A DNA stretch of 64,000 nt, taken from positions 16,493 through 80,492 of the forward strand of contig NZ_CANKYH010000013.1 in the NCBI RefSeq assembly GCF_947487915.1. Reading direction: 5' to 3'. The translations under genes were made by a program, and so were the position numbers. The stretch's first letter is position 1, and each line of letters opens with the position of its first letter. Under the pieces are notes generated by a model. That model saw only the letters and a program-made list of their open reading frames with translations, was not told the DNA's origin and did no database searches. This document shows positions 35,409-45,355 of the stretch, piece after piece. This DNA comes from an uncultured Serinicoccus sp. GTDB taxonomy: Bacteria; Actinomycetota; Actinomycetes; Actinomycetales; Dermatophilaceae.

Positions 35409-37046
35409 TCAGGTGCCGGCCCGGCTGGCCTGCTCCTCCTCGGGGATCTCGTCCTCGAGCCGCTGCAGCACCGTCTTGCCGAGCAGGGCGAAGGCGACGA
35501 CGCCCACCAGGAGGACGCCGAAGCCGAGCCAGCCGCTGCCCGTCGCGGCGAAGGCGACGTATCCGAGCAGCGCGATGACGGCACCCGAGATGGCGTACGG
35601 CAGCTGGGTGGTGACGTGGGTGATGACGTTGCAGCTGGCGCCGGTGCTGGACAGGATCGTCGTGTCGCTGATGGGCGAGCAGTGGTCGCCCCACACTGCC
35701 CCGGCGAGCACCGCGCCGAAGGCGGCGAGCAGCAGCTCGTCGCCCCCGCTGACGTTGTTCATGATGTCGCCGGCGATCGGCAGCAGGATGCCGAAGGAGC
35801 CCCAGGAGGTGCCGGTCGAGAAGGCCATGGCACCGGCCAGCACGAACATGACGGGCACCAGCCACTGCGGTGACATGTTCGCGCTCTCGACGAGGCCACC
35901 GAGGTACTCCCCGGTGCCCAGCTCGCTGATGAGGCCCCCGAGGACCCACGCCAGCAGCAGGATGTAGACCGCCGGGAGCATCGACTGGAGGCCGCTGACG
36001 ACCCCGCGCCCCAGCGTGCTCGGGGAGAACTTGGGGTTGGAGGTGGTGTAGCGGACGTAGTAGTAGAACGCCGAGGCCAGCCCCAGCACCGCGCCGTAGA
36101 TGAGGGCCTGGGTGACGTCGGTCGAGGCCATGATGTCGAGGACGCCGACACCGCTCCCCGCCTCGTAGTCCTCGGCGGTGACGGTGCCGCGGTAGCCGGT
36201 CCAGACGATCCCGCCCAGGACCCCGACGACGAGCAGCAGGAACGGGATGACCAGGGCCCGCTTGTGACCGGGGGAGTGGACGGGCAGGTCCTCGGCGATC
36301 TCCCCGGGGATCTCCTCGCTGGCGTCGTAGGTCTCGCCCTCGGTGATGGCCCGGCGCTCCTGGCCGCGCATCGGGCCGAAGTCGATGCCGAAGATCACGA
36401 CGACCCAGACCAGCAGCACCGCCGTGATGGCGTAGTAGTTCATGCCGGCCGCCCCGACGAAGGCGCCGACGTCGCTCACCGTGAGCGCCGACGCCGCGAC
36501 GAGGGGGGCCATGATGCCGATGATGCTCGCGCCCCAGCTGGAGAAGGGCACGAGCACCGCGACCGGGGCCGAGGTGGAGTCGATGAGGTAGGCCAGCTTG
36601 GCGCGGGCGACGTGGTGCCGGTCGGTGACCGGGCGCGCCACCTGCCCGACGGCCAGGGCGTTGAAGTAGTCGTCGATGAAGATGGCGATGCCCAGGCCGG
36701 CCGCCAGGCCCTGGGCTCCCCGCCGGGTGCGGATCCGCTGGATCGCCCAGTCGGAGAACGCCTGGCTGCCGCCGGACATGAGGATGAGCGAGGCGATGAC
36801 GCCCAGCGCCAGCGTGAAGAGCAGGATGTAGACGTAGTAGGTGTTGACCGCGCCCTCCTCCCAGAAGATGCCGGCGAAGCCGGTGCCCACGAGGCGCAGG
36901 GTCTCCAGCGGGTTGAAGTTCGCGACGAGCAGGGCGCTGGCCAGGACGCCGGCGCCCAGGCTGAGCAGGACCTTCTTGGTCGCGATGACCAGCGCGATCG
37001 CGATGATCGGCGGCAGGAGGGTCAGGATCGGCAGGTCCTCGGTCAT
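35409..37046 (-). CDS. nhaC: NhaC-family Na+/H+ antiporter
   Basis: A 545-residue membrane protein with about 12 hydrophobic segments. NhaC signatures include GLGIAIFIDDYFNALAVG, STSAPVAVLVPFSSWG, FSTGTSWGSFGILLPI and WGDHCSPISDTTILSS. It exchanges Na+ for H+, or in some members organic acids. A GAGGAGG ribosome-binding site precedes the ATG. It begins 40 bp after tctA on the same strand, so it may be the last gene of the tricarboxylate-transporter operon, linking uptake to sodium balance. Confidence 0.9.
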   Translation of the reverse strand: MTEDLPILTLLPPIIAIALVIATKKVLLSLGAGVLASALLVANFNPLETLRLVGTGFAGIFWEEGAVNTYYVYILLFTLALGVIASLILMSGGSQAFSDWAIQRIRTRRGAQGLAAGLGIAIFIDDYFNALAVGQVARPVTDRHHVARAKLAYLIDSTSAPVAVLVPFSSWGASIIGIMAPLVAASALTVSDVGAFVGAAGMNYYAITAVLLVWVVVIFGIDFGPMRGQERRAITEGETYDASEEIPGEIAEDLPVHSPGHKRALVIPFLLLVVGVLGGIVWTGYRGTVTAEDYEAGSGVGVLDIMASTDVTQALIYGAVLGLASAFYYYVRYTTSNPKFSPSTLGRGVVSGLQSMLPAVYILLLAWVLGGLISELGTGEYLGGLVESANMSPQWLVPVMFVLAGAMAFSTGTSWGSFGILLPIAGDIMNNVSGGDELLLAAFGAVLAGAVWGDHCSPISDTTILSSTGASCNVITHVTTQLPYAISGAVIALLGYVAFAATGSGWLGFGVLLVGVVAFALLGKTVLQRLEDEIPEEEQASRAGT

Positions 37047-37086
37047 GGTGCCTCCTCGGCGGTGGTGGTGCTCAGAGTAGACCCGC

Positions 37087-38592
<1,506 letters not shown>

Positions 38593-38593
38593 G

Positions 38594-39091
38594 TCAGAAC
38601 CCCCCGAGGATGCCGGCCGGCAGGTTGAGGCCCAGCCCCTGGGCGAAGGCCAGGTAGACCACCGAGGCGACGAACAGGGCCAGGGAGGCGTCGAAGAGCG
38701 GGCGCGTCGAGCCGATCCCGCGGGCCACGCACCAGAAGAGGACGGCGGCCGCCAGGATCCAGCCCAGCAGCTCGATGGTCAGGGCGAAGACGAGGAAGCC
38801 GCCGACGCACCAGGCGACCGCCCGCCAGTCGCTGAAGGTGCGCCACTGCCCGCCGTCCTGGTCCCCCGTGTCGACCGGCTCCGGGTGGCGCAGGTAGTGC
38901 AGCACGAGCAGTGCCGAGAGGAGGTAGCCCAGGACGATGAGGATGAGGGGGAAGAAGCGCGGCCCGGGGAAGTCGGTCCCCTCGGGCACGTCCATCGTCT
39001 GCACCCCGACGAGCAGGTAGGTCGTGAAGGCGGCCAGGAGGGCCGGCACGACGAGCCCCGATCGTCCGTGCCAGAAACCCGCGTCGGTCAC
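38594..39091 (-). CDS. tctB: Tripartite tricarboxylate transporter small membrane subunit
   Basis: A 165-residue TctB-family protein with four predicted helices (SGLVVPALLAAFTTYLLVG, FFPLILIVLGYLLSALLVL and two near the C-terminus). The conserved GPRFFPLIL segment follows the first helix. GTG 39091 is chosen because it overlaps the tctC stop (GTGA); the longer in-frame reading to 39211 would lie inside tctC. Confidence 0.9.
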   Translation of the reverse strand: MTDAGFWHGRSGLVVPALLAAFTTYLLVGVQTMDVPEGTDFPGPRFFPLILIVLGYLLSALLVLHYLRHPEPVDTGDQDGGQWRTFSDWRAVAWCVGGFLVFALTIELLGWILAAAVLFWCVARGIGSTRPLFDASLALFVASVVYLAFAQGLGLNLPAGILGGF

Positions 39092-40095
39092 AGCCCCAGC
39101 TCCTCGACCAGCGCCTCGTTCTGGCGCGTGTCCTCCTCGATGAAGTCGATGAGGTCGGGCCCGGTGAGGAAGACGTCGGACCACCGGTTGCGCTCCATGG
39201 CCTCCTGCCACTCCTCGCTCTGGGCCGTCTCGGTGACGATCGCCTCCAGCTCGGCGAACTCCTCGTCGGTGATGCCGGCCGGGGCGAGGAAGCCGCGCCA
39301 GTTGGTCATCGAGACGTCGTAGCCCTGCTCGATGAGGGTGGGCAGGTCGATGCCCTCGACCCGCTCGGGGGAGACGATCGCGAGGCCGCGCATCCGGCCC
39401 GCCTCGATCTGGTCGGCGAACTCGTTGTAGCCCGACACCGCAGCCCGGGCGTCGCCCGAGGAGATCACCTGGATGGCCTCACCCCCACCGGACTGGGGGA
39501 TGTAGGTGATCTGCGTGGGGTCGATCCCGGCCCGGATGGCCAAGTCCGCGACGATGAGGTGGTCCAGCCCACCCGCGGACCCGCCGGTGAAGGGGAAGGC
39601 CCCCGGGTCCTGCTCCCAGTCGGCGATGAGGTCCTCGATGTCCTGGTAGGGCGAGTCCGCGGGGACGACGATGATGTCGTACTCCTCGCTCACCCGGGCC
39701 AGCGGCCGCACGTCGGTCATGGCGACGGGGGAGTCGTTGAGCGCGATGGCGCCGCTCATGACGGTGCCGGTGGTGAGCAGGTTGGTGGCCTCGCCCTCCA
39801 GCGTGGAGAACTTCCCGAGCCCGATGGTCCCGCCGGCGCCGGGGATGTTGAGGACGGTGGCGTTGTTGACGATCCCGTTGGCCCGCATCGCGGCCTGCTG
39901 CTCCCGGGTGAAGGTGTCCCACCCCCCGCCGGCCCCCGCCGGGGCGATGAGGGTCAGCGTGGAGCGCAGGTCCGAGCCATGCTGCGCCGACCGGGCCGAG
40001 AGGGCGAACGCCCACCCGATGACCAGGACCGCGACGACGGCATACACGACCATCGCCCCTCGTGGTCGGCCCGCGCGTGCCGCGTCCTCGCTCAT
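39088..40095 (-). CDS. tctC: Tripartite tricarboxylate transporter substrate-binding protein
   Basis: A 335-residue TctC/Bug-type binding protein. An uncleaved-looking N-terminal helix (MVVYAVVAVLVIGWAFAL, no lipobox Cys) suggests membrane anchoring. The mature domain has the family pattern LTLIAPAGAGGGWDTF, VLNIPGAGGTIGL and YIPQSGGGEAIQVI. The ligand is probably a di- or tricarboxylate. GAAGGAG precedes the ATG. It is the first gene of tctCBA, divergent from the universal stress gene across 76 bp. Confidence 0.92.
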   Translation of the reverse strand: MSEDAARAGRPRGAMVVYAVVAVLVIGWAFALSARSAQHGSDLRSTLTLIAPAGAGGGWDTFTREQQAAMRANGIVNNATVLNIPGAGGTIGLGKFSTLEGEATNLLTTGTVMSGAIALNDSPVAMTDVRPLARVSEEYDIIVVPADSPYQDIEDLIADWEQDPGAFPFTGGSAGGLDHLIVADLAIRAGIDPTQITYIPQSGGGEAIQVISSGDARAAVSGYNEFADQIEAGRMRGLAIVSPERVEGIDLPTLIEQGYDVSMTNWRGFLAPAGITDEEFAELEAIVTETAQSEEWQEAMERNRWSDVFLTGPDLIDFIEEDTRQNEALVEELGL

Positions 40096-40171
40096 CGTGC
40101 TCCTTCGCCGTGGTCAGCGACTACTATCACTGACGCAACGTCACCTGACAAGCAACAGGACGGGAAGCGCC

Positions 40172-40519
40172 ATGACCGTAGTGCTCGCGTGGACGACCAC
40201 GCCGGAGGGACGGGCCGCCGAGGAGGCCGCGGTCGTCGAGGCGAGGCGCCGGTCCCTGGACCTCGTCGTCGTGCCGATGCAGGAGGGGCAGCCGGAGGTC
40301 TCCGCGGACGGGGTGCAGGTGCGGGTGCACGCGCCCGACGAGCGCGACCGCGACCTCGCCGGCGACTTCCTCGACATCGCCGCCGAGGAGGGCGCCACCC
40401 TCATCGTCATCGGCGTCCGGCACCGCTCCGCGATTGGCAAGCTCATCCTGGGCTCCACCGCCCAGCAGGTCCTGCTCGAGGCCTCTGCCCCGGTGCTCGC
40501 GGTCAAGCCCGCGCGCTGA
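40172..40519 (+). CDS. Universal stress protein family
   Basis: A 115-residue UspA-fold protein. The ATP-binding-type C-terminal motif GVRHRSAIGKLILGSTAQQVL is close to the consensus Gx2Gx9GS, followed by the final strand APVLAVKPAR. It is shorter than typical Usp domains (about 140 residues), the middle being compact. It shares a short divergent promoter region with tctC, where a TACTAT near 40122 may be a -10. Confidence 0.85.
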   Translation: MTVVLAWTTTPEGRAAEEAAVVEARRRSLDLVVVPMQEGQPEVSADGVQVRVHAPDERDRDLAGDFLDIAAEEGATLIVIGVRHRSAIGKLILGSTAQQVLLEASAPVLAVKPAR

Positions 40520-40567
40520 GCGACCGGCGCCGCACGGGCGCGCCGAGGGTCATGACAGTCTGGTCAC

Positions 40568-41353
40568 GTGACGAGCACCTTGGGCACCGACCGCGTCCTG
40601 CGCCTCCTGCAGGAGGTGGCCGACGCCGTGATCACCCCGCGGTTCCGGTCCCTGGACGAGGACGAGATCTCCTCCAAGACCCACCCCGGTGACCTGGTCA
40701 CCGTCGCCGACCGTGAGGCCGAGGTGATCATCACCCGGGAGCTCACCGCGGCATACCCGCACGCGGTGATCCTCGGGGAGGAGGCCTTCGCCGACGACCC
40801 CAGCAGCATGGCCGGCTTCCGGCGCGCCGAGCACGCCTTCACCGTCGACCCGGTCGACGGCACCCGCAACTTCGTCCACGGCTCCCCGGACCACGCCGTC
40901 ATGGTCGCCGAGACCCGGGGCGGGCAGACCGTGCGGGCCTGGATCTGGCAGCCGCAGCACGAGCTCTCCTACGTCGCGGAGGTCGGCGCCGGCGCCACCC
41001 GCAACGGGGAGGCCCTGCCGCTGCTCGAGCCGGGCAGCGACCCCGCGCGCTGGCGGGTCCGGACCTCCGCCCGTCGCCGGGTGGGGGAGCAGGTCGGCCG
41101 GCTGGCCCCGCTGGGGCTCAGCTGGGTGAGCTGCGGGATCGACTACCCCAAGCTCGCCGAGGGGGAGTGCGAGGGCCTGCTCTACCACGGCACCCGCCCC
41201 TGGGACCACGTCCCCGGCGCCCTGCTGGTCAGCGAGCTCGGCGGCGTGGTGGGGTCCGACGAGGGCGAGCCCTACGGCCCGCGCAGCGAGCCGCGGCGCA
41301 TCCTGGCGACGGCGGGCCCCGGCGTCTACGACGGGCTGCGTCGCGAGCTCTGA
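40568..41353 (+). CDS. Inositol monophosphatase family protein
   Basis: 261 residues with metal-binding motifs GEEAF (about 75), VDPVDGTRNFVHG (about 96-108) and TRPWDHVPGALLV near the C-terminus. Relatives include histidinol-phosphate phosphatase HisN, sugar-phosphate phosphatases and SuhB; I cannot choose. No his genes are nearby. GTG 40568 is the first start with good coding bias. The last 28 bp overlap the convergent DUF2304 gene. Confidence 0.87.
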   Translation: MTSTLGTDRVLRLLQEVADAVITPRFRSLDEDEISSKTHPGDLVTVADREAEVIITRELTAAYPHAVILGEEAFADDPSSMAGFRRAEHAFTVDPVDGTRNFVHGSPDHAVMVAETRGGQTVRAWIWQPQHELSYVAEVGAGATRNGEALPLLEPGSDPARWRVRTSARRRVGEQVGRLAPLGLSWVSCGIDYPKLAEGECEGLLYHGTRPWDHVPGALLVSELGGVVGSDEGEPYGPRSEPRRILATAGPGVYDGLRREL

Positions 41354-41742
41354 CCGGGTGACGCGTCCGGGTCGTCGTGCTCGGTGGTGTCGTGCTCGGT
41401 GGTGTCGTGCACCGCGGCGCGCAGGGCCAGCTCCCGGGCCAGCGTGGTGACCTGCTGCTCGAGCTCGCGCATCCGGCGGTAGGACGCCGCGACGTACCCG
41501 AGGAAGACCACGGTGAGGCCGTAGAGCAGCAGGTCGGCGCCCCGACCCACCCCCAGCAGCTGGGCGACCTGGGTGAGGACGCGGGGGAAGAGGATGGCGA
41601 TCGCCGCCAGCACGACGAAGCCGACCAGCAGCAGACGGCGCACCGCCTGGTGCCGGACCCCCGCCGTGGAGCGGGTGAGCATCGCGGTGACCACCACGAC
41701 GCTCAGCAGGAGGACGAGCTTGATGAGGGGTTGGTCGAGCAC
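41326..41742 (-). CDS. DUF2304 membrane protein
   Basis: A 138-residue protein with three predicted helices (LIKLVLLLSVVVVTAML, LLLVGFVVLAAIAILF, LLLYGLTVVFLGYVAAS), then a short coiled coil and a polar tail with a duplicated HDTTE unit coded by a 15-bp repeat (about 41375-41405). DUF2304 proteins commonly sit beside GT2 dolichol-phosphate-mannose-synthase-like enzymes, as here, and probably assist the membrane lipid-sugar reaction. Confidence 0.85.
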   Translation of the reverse strand: MLDQPLIKLVLLLSVVVVTAMLTRSTAGVRHQAVRRLLLVGFVVLAAIAILFPRVLTQVAQLLGVGRGADLLLYGLTVVFLGYVAASYRRMRELEQQVTTLARELALRAAVHDTTEHDTTEHDDPDASPGQSSRRSPS

Positions 41743-41799
41743 GTCAGCGCCTCCGTTCGGTCGTGGTCGTCATCATCGCCTCAGGCATCGACACCGGAC

Positions 41800-42483
41800 C
41801 TACTTGAGGATGGTGTCGACGAGGATGTTGACCGAGTTCATGAGGGACTGTCCCTTGGCCCGGCTGTAGTCGGTGTAGAGCACGTGCACCGGGTGCTCGG
41901 CCCAGGGCAGCCCGGTGCGGCCCAGCTGCAGGACGATCTCGGTCGCGTGCGCCATGCGGTTCTGCCGCAGGTCCAGGCGGACCGCCGCGTCGCGCCGGAG
42001 GACCCGCAGGCCGTTGTGCGCGTCGGTGAGCTTCATCCCGGTCTGCTGGTTGGTCAACCAGACGGCCGCCTTGAGCACGAGCTTCTTCAGCAGCCCGGGC
42101 CGGGTGCGGCGGTCGAGGAAGCGGGAGCCGAAGACGATCGCGAGGTGCTCGTCCCGCGCCCGCTGCACCATCTCCGCGGCGTCCTGGGGCCGGTGCTGGC
42201 CGTCGGCGTCGAAGGTGACGAGGTATGCCGCCTCCGTCGCCTCGAGCACGTAGCGCATCCCGGTCTGCAGCGCCGCCCCCTGTCCCAGGTTGAACGGGTG
42301 CTGCACGACGACCGCCCCGGCCGCCCGCGCCCGGTCCGCGGAGTCGTCCCGCGAGGCGTCGTCGACGCAGACGACGTGCGGGAAGACCGCCCGCGCCTCG
42401 CGCAGGACGTCCTCGACGACCCGGCCCTCCTGGTAGAGGGGGATCACCAGCCAGGCGTCCTCCTGCACGGGCGTTAGAGTCAT
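41800..42483 (-). CDS. GT2 glycosyltransferase, polyprenyl-phosphate sugar synthase-like
   Basis: A 227-residue GT2 enzyme. The nucleotide-sugar site is LVIPLYQEG, VVCVDDASRDDS and TFDADGQHRPQD (DxD), with the later DAHNGLRVL motif; no membrane helix is present. It resembles DPM1-type enzymes that charge polyprenyl phosphate, and the adjacent DUF2304 protein supports that. ATG 42483 is chosen because GACAAT (42490-42495 complement) lies 6 nt upstream, the leaderless pattern. The in-frame extension to 42642 overlaps the divergent gene. Confidence 0.88.
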   Translation of the reverse strand: MTLTPVQEDAWLVIPLYQEGRVVEDVLREARAVFPHVVCVDDASRDDSADRARAAGAVVVQHPFNLGQGAALQTGMRYVLEATEAAYLVTFDADGQHRPQDAAEMVQRARDEHLAIVFGSRFLDRRTRPGLLKKLVLKAAVWLTNQQTGMKLTDAHNGLRVLRRDAAVRLDLRQNRMAHATEIVLQLGRTGLPWAEHPVHVLYTDYSRAKGQSLMNSVNILVDTILK

Positions 42484-42495
42484 GGGTGCATTGTC
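42475..42495. promoter_or_regulatory. Overlapping divergent -10 elements
   Basis: TAGAGT at 42475-42480 reads rightward and would start transcription near 42487, ahead of GTG 42521. On the minus strand GACAAT (42495-42490) would start transcription at the ATG of the GT2 gene. The two promoters overlap and cannot easily fire together. Confidence 0.4.
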
Positions 42496-42520
42496 CCCCA
42501 CCACCCCTGATGGGAGTCCC

Positions 42521-43135
42521 GTGACGACACGCATCGTCGACAGTGCCGACGTCGCGCCGAGCGCGAGCATCGGCGAGGGCACCTCGGTCTGGCACCTCGC
42601 GCAGGTGCGCGAGGACGCCGTGCTGGGTGCCGGCTGCGTCATCGGTCGCGGCGCCTACGTCGGCACCGGGGTGCGGATGGGCGACCACTGCAAGGTGCAG
42701 AACTACGCCCTGGTCTACGAGCCCGCCGAGCTCGGCCGCGGCGTCTTCGTCGGTCCCGCGGCCGTGCTCACCAACGACACCTTCCCCCGGGCGGTCAACC
42801 CCGACGGGTCCCTCAAGGCGGCCGACGACTGGCAGCAGGTGGGGGTCACCATCGGCGAGGGAGCCTCCATCGGGGCCCGCGCCGTGTGCGTCGCGCCGGT
42901 GCGCGTCGGTGCGTGGGCCACCGTGGCCGCCGGGGCCGTCGTCACCAAGGACGTCCCGGACCACGCCCTCGTCGTCGGGGTCCCTGCCCGCCAGGTCGGC
43001 TGGGTCGGGCACGCCGGCCGCCCGCTGGAGCCGACCGGCGTCCCGGGTGAGTGGCGCTGCCCGCAGACGAGCGAGACATACCGAGAGAGCGACGGCGGAC
43101 TGCGCCGCGCCGAGCCCGACGGAGGACAGTCATGA
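42521..43135 (+). CDS. Left-handed beta-helix N-acetyltransferase (WbpD/WlbB-like)
   Basis: A 204-residue hexapeptide-repeat acetyltransferase (ASIGEGTSVWHLAQVREDAV, IGRGAYVGTGVRMG, VGPAAVLTNDTFPRAVN). Close in type to enzymes that acetylate the 3-amino group of UDP-2-acetamido-3-amino-2,3-dideoxy-glucuronate. The neighbours fit: aminotransferase (43132) and Gfo/Idh/MocA dehydrogenase (44253), a WbpD-WbpE-WbpB-like trio. GTG 42521 with GGGAG upstream is preferred over ATG 42482, which would lie inside the promoter. Confidence 0.88.
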   Translation: MTTRIVDSADVAPSASIGEGTSVWHLAQVREDAVLGAGCVIGRGAYVGTGVRMGDHCKVQNYALVYEPAELGRGVFVGPAAVLTNDTFPRAVNPDGSLKAADDWQQVGVTIGEGASIGARAVCVAPVRVGAWATVAAGAVVTKDVPDHALVVGVPARQVGWVGHAGRPLEPTGVPGEWRCPQTSETYRESDGGLRRAEPDGGQS

Positions 43136-44256
43136 CCGAGCAGCCGATGATCCCCGCGGCCAAGCCGCTCATCGGGGAGGACGAGCGGGTGGCGGTGGAC
43201 CGGGTGTTGCGCTCGGGGATGGTGGCGCAGGGTCCGGAGGTGGCGGCGTTCGAGGGGGAGTTCGGTGCCCAGCTGGTGGGCGGGCGGACGTGCGTGGCGG
43301 TGAACTCGGGGACCTCGGGTCTGCACCTGGGGCTGTTGGCGTGCGGGATCGGGGAGGGGGATGAGGTGGTGGTGCCCTCGTTCACCTTCGCGGCGACGGC
43401 GAACGCGGTGGCGTTGACGGGGGCGCGGCCGGTGTTCGCGGACATCAGCCCGGACACGTTCACGTTGGACCCGGAGTCGGTGCGCTCGGCGTTGAGCGAC
43501 CGGACGGCGGCGGTGATGCCGGTGCACCTGTACGGTCACCCGGCGGACGTGGAGGGGTTGCGGGCGGTGACCGCGGAGGCGGGGGTGCAGCTGTTCGAGG
43601 ACGCGGCGCAGGCGCACGGGGCGACGTACCGGGGCTCGCCGGTGGGCAGCTTCGGGTCGTTCGGGATGTTCAGCCTGTACCCGACGAAGAACATGACCTC
43701 CGGTGAGGGCGGGATGGTGTCGTGCGCGGACGAGGAGATCGCGCGGGGGGTGCGGTTGCTGCGCAACCAGGGGATGGAGAAGCAGTACGCCAACGAGGTG
43801 ATCGGGTTGAACAACCGGATGACCGACATCCACGCGGCGATCGGGCGGGTGCAGCTGACGAAGGTGGGGGCGTGGACGCAGGCGCGGCAGGCGAACGCCG
43901 CGTGGTTGGACGAGCACCTGGCCGGGGTGGCCGGGGTGGTGGTGCCGGTGGTGCGCGAGGGGTGCACGCACGTGTACCACCAGTACACGGTGCGCATCGA
44001 CGGGGCGAGCGGCGCCCAGCGGGACGAGGTGGTGGCCGCGCTGCGGGAGGAGCACGGGGTGGGGTGCGGGGTGTACTACCCGACGCCCAACCACGAGCTG
44101 GTGTCGTTGTCGCGGTTCGCGCCGCCGTGGGAGCTGCCGGAGACGGCGCGGGCGGCGGCCGAGGTCATCAGCCTGCCGGTGCACCCCTCGTTGACGCCGG
44201 GCGACCTGGAGCGGGTCGCGGCGGCGGTGGAGGCCGTGGTGGGGGCGGGCGCGTGA
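43132..44256 (+). CDS. DegT/DnrJ/EryC1/StrS sugar aminotransferase (WbpE/WlbC-like)
   Basis: A 374-residue PLP-dependent aminotransferase. Signatures are NSGTSGLHLGLLA, VVVPSFTFAATANA, FEDAAQAHGATYRG and the PLP lysine in SLYPTKNMTSGEGG (about residue 186). In the WbpABDE pathway it converts the 3-keto sugar nucleotide to the 3-amino sugar. ATG 43132 overlaps the acetyltransferase stop (ATGA). From about 43180 the gene favours G at third codon positions (GTG, GCG, GGG, TTG), unlike the C-ending style of its neighbours, suggesting acquisition or mosaic origin. Confidence 0.92.
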   Translation: MTEQPMIPAAKPLIGEDERVAVDRVLRSGMVAQGPEVAAFEGEFGAQLVGGRTCVAVNSGTSGLHLGLLACGIGEGDEVVVPSFTFAATANAVALTGARPVFADISPDTFTLDPESVRSALSDRTAAVMPVHLYGHPADVEGLRAVTAEAGVQLFEDAAQAHGATYRGSPVGSFGSFGMFSLYPTKNMTSGEGGMVSCADEEIARGVRLLRNQGMEKQYANEVIGLNNRMTDIHAAIGRVQLTKVGAWTQARQANAAWLDEHLAGVAGVVVPVVREGCTHVYHQYTVRIDGASGAQRDEVVAALREEHGVGCGVYYPTPNHELVSLSRFAPPWELPETARAAAEVISLPVHPSLTPGDLERVAAAVEAVVGAGA

Positions 44257-45263
44257 GCGGGCGCGTGCTGGAGGAGGGCCGGCCGATCCGGATGGGCCTG
44301 ATCGGGCTGGGCTCGATGGGGCGTCACCACGCGCGGGTGATCCGCGAGGTGGAGGGGATGGAGCTGGTGGCGGTCGCCGACCCGGTGGGGGACAAGCACG
44401 GGGTGGCGGGGGCGTTGTCCGTGCTGCCGGACGTGCGGGGGCTGATCGATGCCGGGATCGACGCGGCGATGGTGGCGGTGCCGACGTACCTGCACGAGGA
44501 GGTCGCGCTGGCCTTGGCGCAGGCCGGGGTGCACACGATGGTGGAGAAGCCGATCGCGGCGACGGCGGAGTCGGGGCGGCGGGTGGCGCAGGCGTTCGAG
44601 TCGGCGGGTCTGGTCGGCGCGGTGGGGTACGTGGAGCGGTGCAACCCGGCGCTGCTGGAGATGCGGCGGCGGATCGCGGCAGGGGAGCTGGGCGAGCTCT
44701 ACCAGATCACGACCTCGCGGCAGGGGCCGTTCCCCGCGCGGATCGCGGACGTGGGGGTGGTCAAGGACCTCGCGACGCACGACATCGACCTCACGGCCTG
44801 GATCGCGCGCTCGGAGTACGCGAGCGTCTCCGGGCAGGTGACGCACCGCTCGGGCCGTGAGCACGAGGACATGGTGGTGGCGACCGGGCGGTTGCGCGAC
44901 GGGACGATCGTCTCGCACACGGTCAACTGGCTGAGCCCGCTCAAGGTGCGCGAGACGGTCGCGACGGGGGAGCTGGGCGCGTTCGTCGCGGACACTCTGC
45001 AGGGTGACCTGACGTTCGTCGCCAACGGTGACGTGCGCAGCGAGTGGGAGCGGGCGGCGACCTTCCGCGGGGTCTCCGAGGGCGACTCCATCCGGTACGC
45101 CATCGCCCGCCGGGAACCGCTGCGCGTGGAGCAGGAGAACTTCCGCGACGCGCTGTGGGGCCGGGAGGCCGACGTCGTGTCCATGGCCCAGGGCGTGCAC
45201 ACCCTCGAGGTCGTCGAGGCCATCCTCGACTCCGCCGCCACCGGGCGCACCCGGGCCCTGTGA
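44253..45263 (+). CDS. Gfo/Idh/MocA oxidoreductase (WbpB/WlbA-like)
   Basis: A 336-residue NAD-dependent sugar dehydrogenase. The Rossmann motif is GLIGLGSMGRHHARVI, with EKPIAATAESG and VKDLATHDIDLTAW in the substrate domain. In the context of WbpD- and WbpE-like genes the expected reaction is 3-oxidation of UDP-GlcNAcA. GTG 44253 overlaps the aminotransferase stop; GTG 44265 and ATG 44292 are possible. The G-ending codon style continues to about 45000, then changes within the gene back to the local C-ending style. Confidence 0.9.
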   Translation: MSGRVLEEGRPIRMGLIGLGSMGRHHARVIREVEGMELVAVADPVGDKHGVAGALSVLPDVRGLIDAGIDAAMVAVPTYLHEEVALALAQAGVHTMVEKPIAATAESGRRVAQAFESAGLVGAVGYVERCNPALLEMRRRIAAGELGELYQITTSRQGPFPARIADVGVVKDLATHDIDLTAWIARSEYASVSGQVTHRSGREHEDMVVATGRLRDGTIVSHTVNWLSPLKVRETVATGELGAFVADTLQGDLTFVANGDVRSEWERAATFRGVSEGDSIRYAIARREPLRVEQENFRDALWGREADVVSMAQGVHTLEVVEAILDSAATGRTRAL

Positions 45264-45266
45264 CCC

Positions 45267-45355
45267 ACCGGGCGCCGCAGATGGTTGCTCAGTCCCCCAC
45301 CGGGCGTCGCCAATGGTTGCTCAGTCCCCCACCGGGCGCTGCGAATGGTTGTCGT
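45267..45355 (+). repeat. 32-bp tandem repeat array A (intergenic)
   Basis: Three units at 45267, 45299 and 45331, period 32 bp. The core is ACCGGGCG...ATGGTTGCTCAGTCCCC. The third unit runs up to the ATG at 45356, so the array forms the whole upstream region of the glycosyltransferase gene. It is related to arrays B (45508-45638) and C (63928-64000). Confidence 0.85.
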
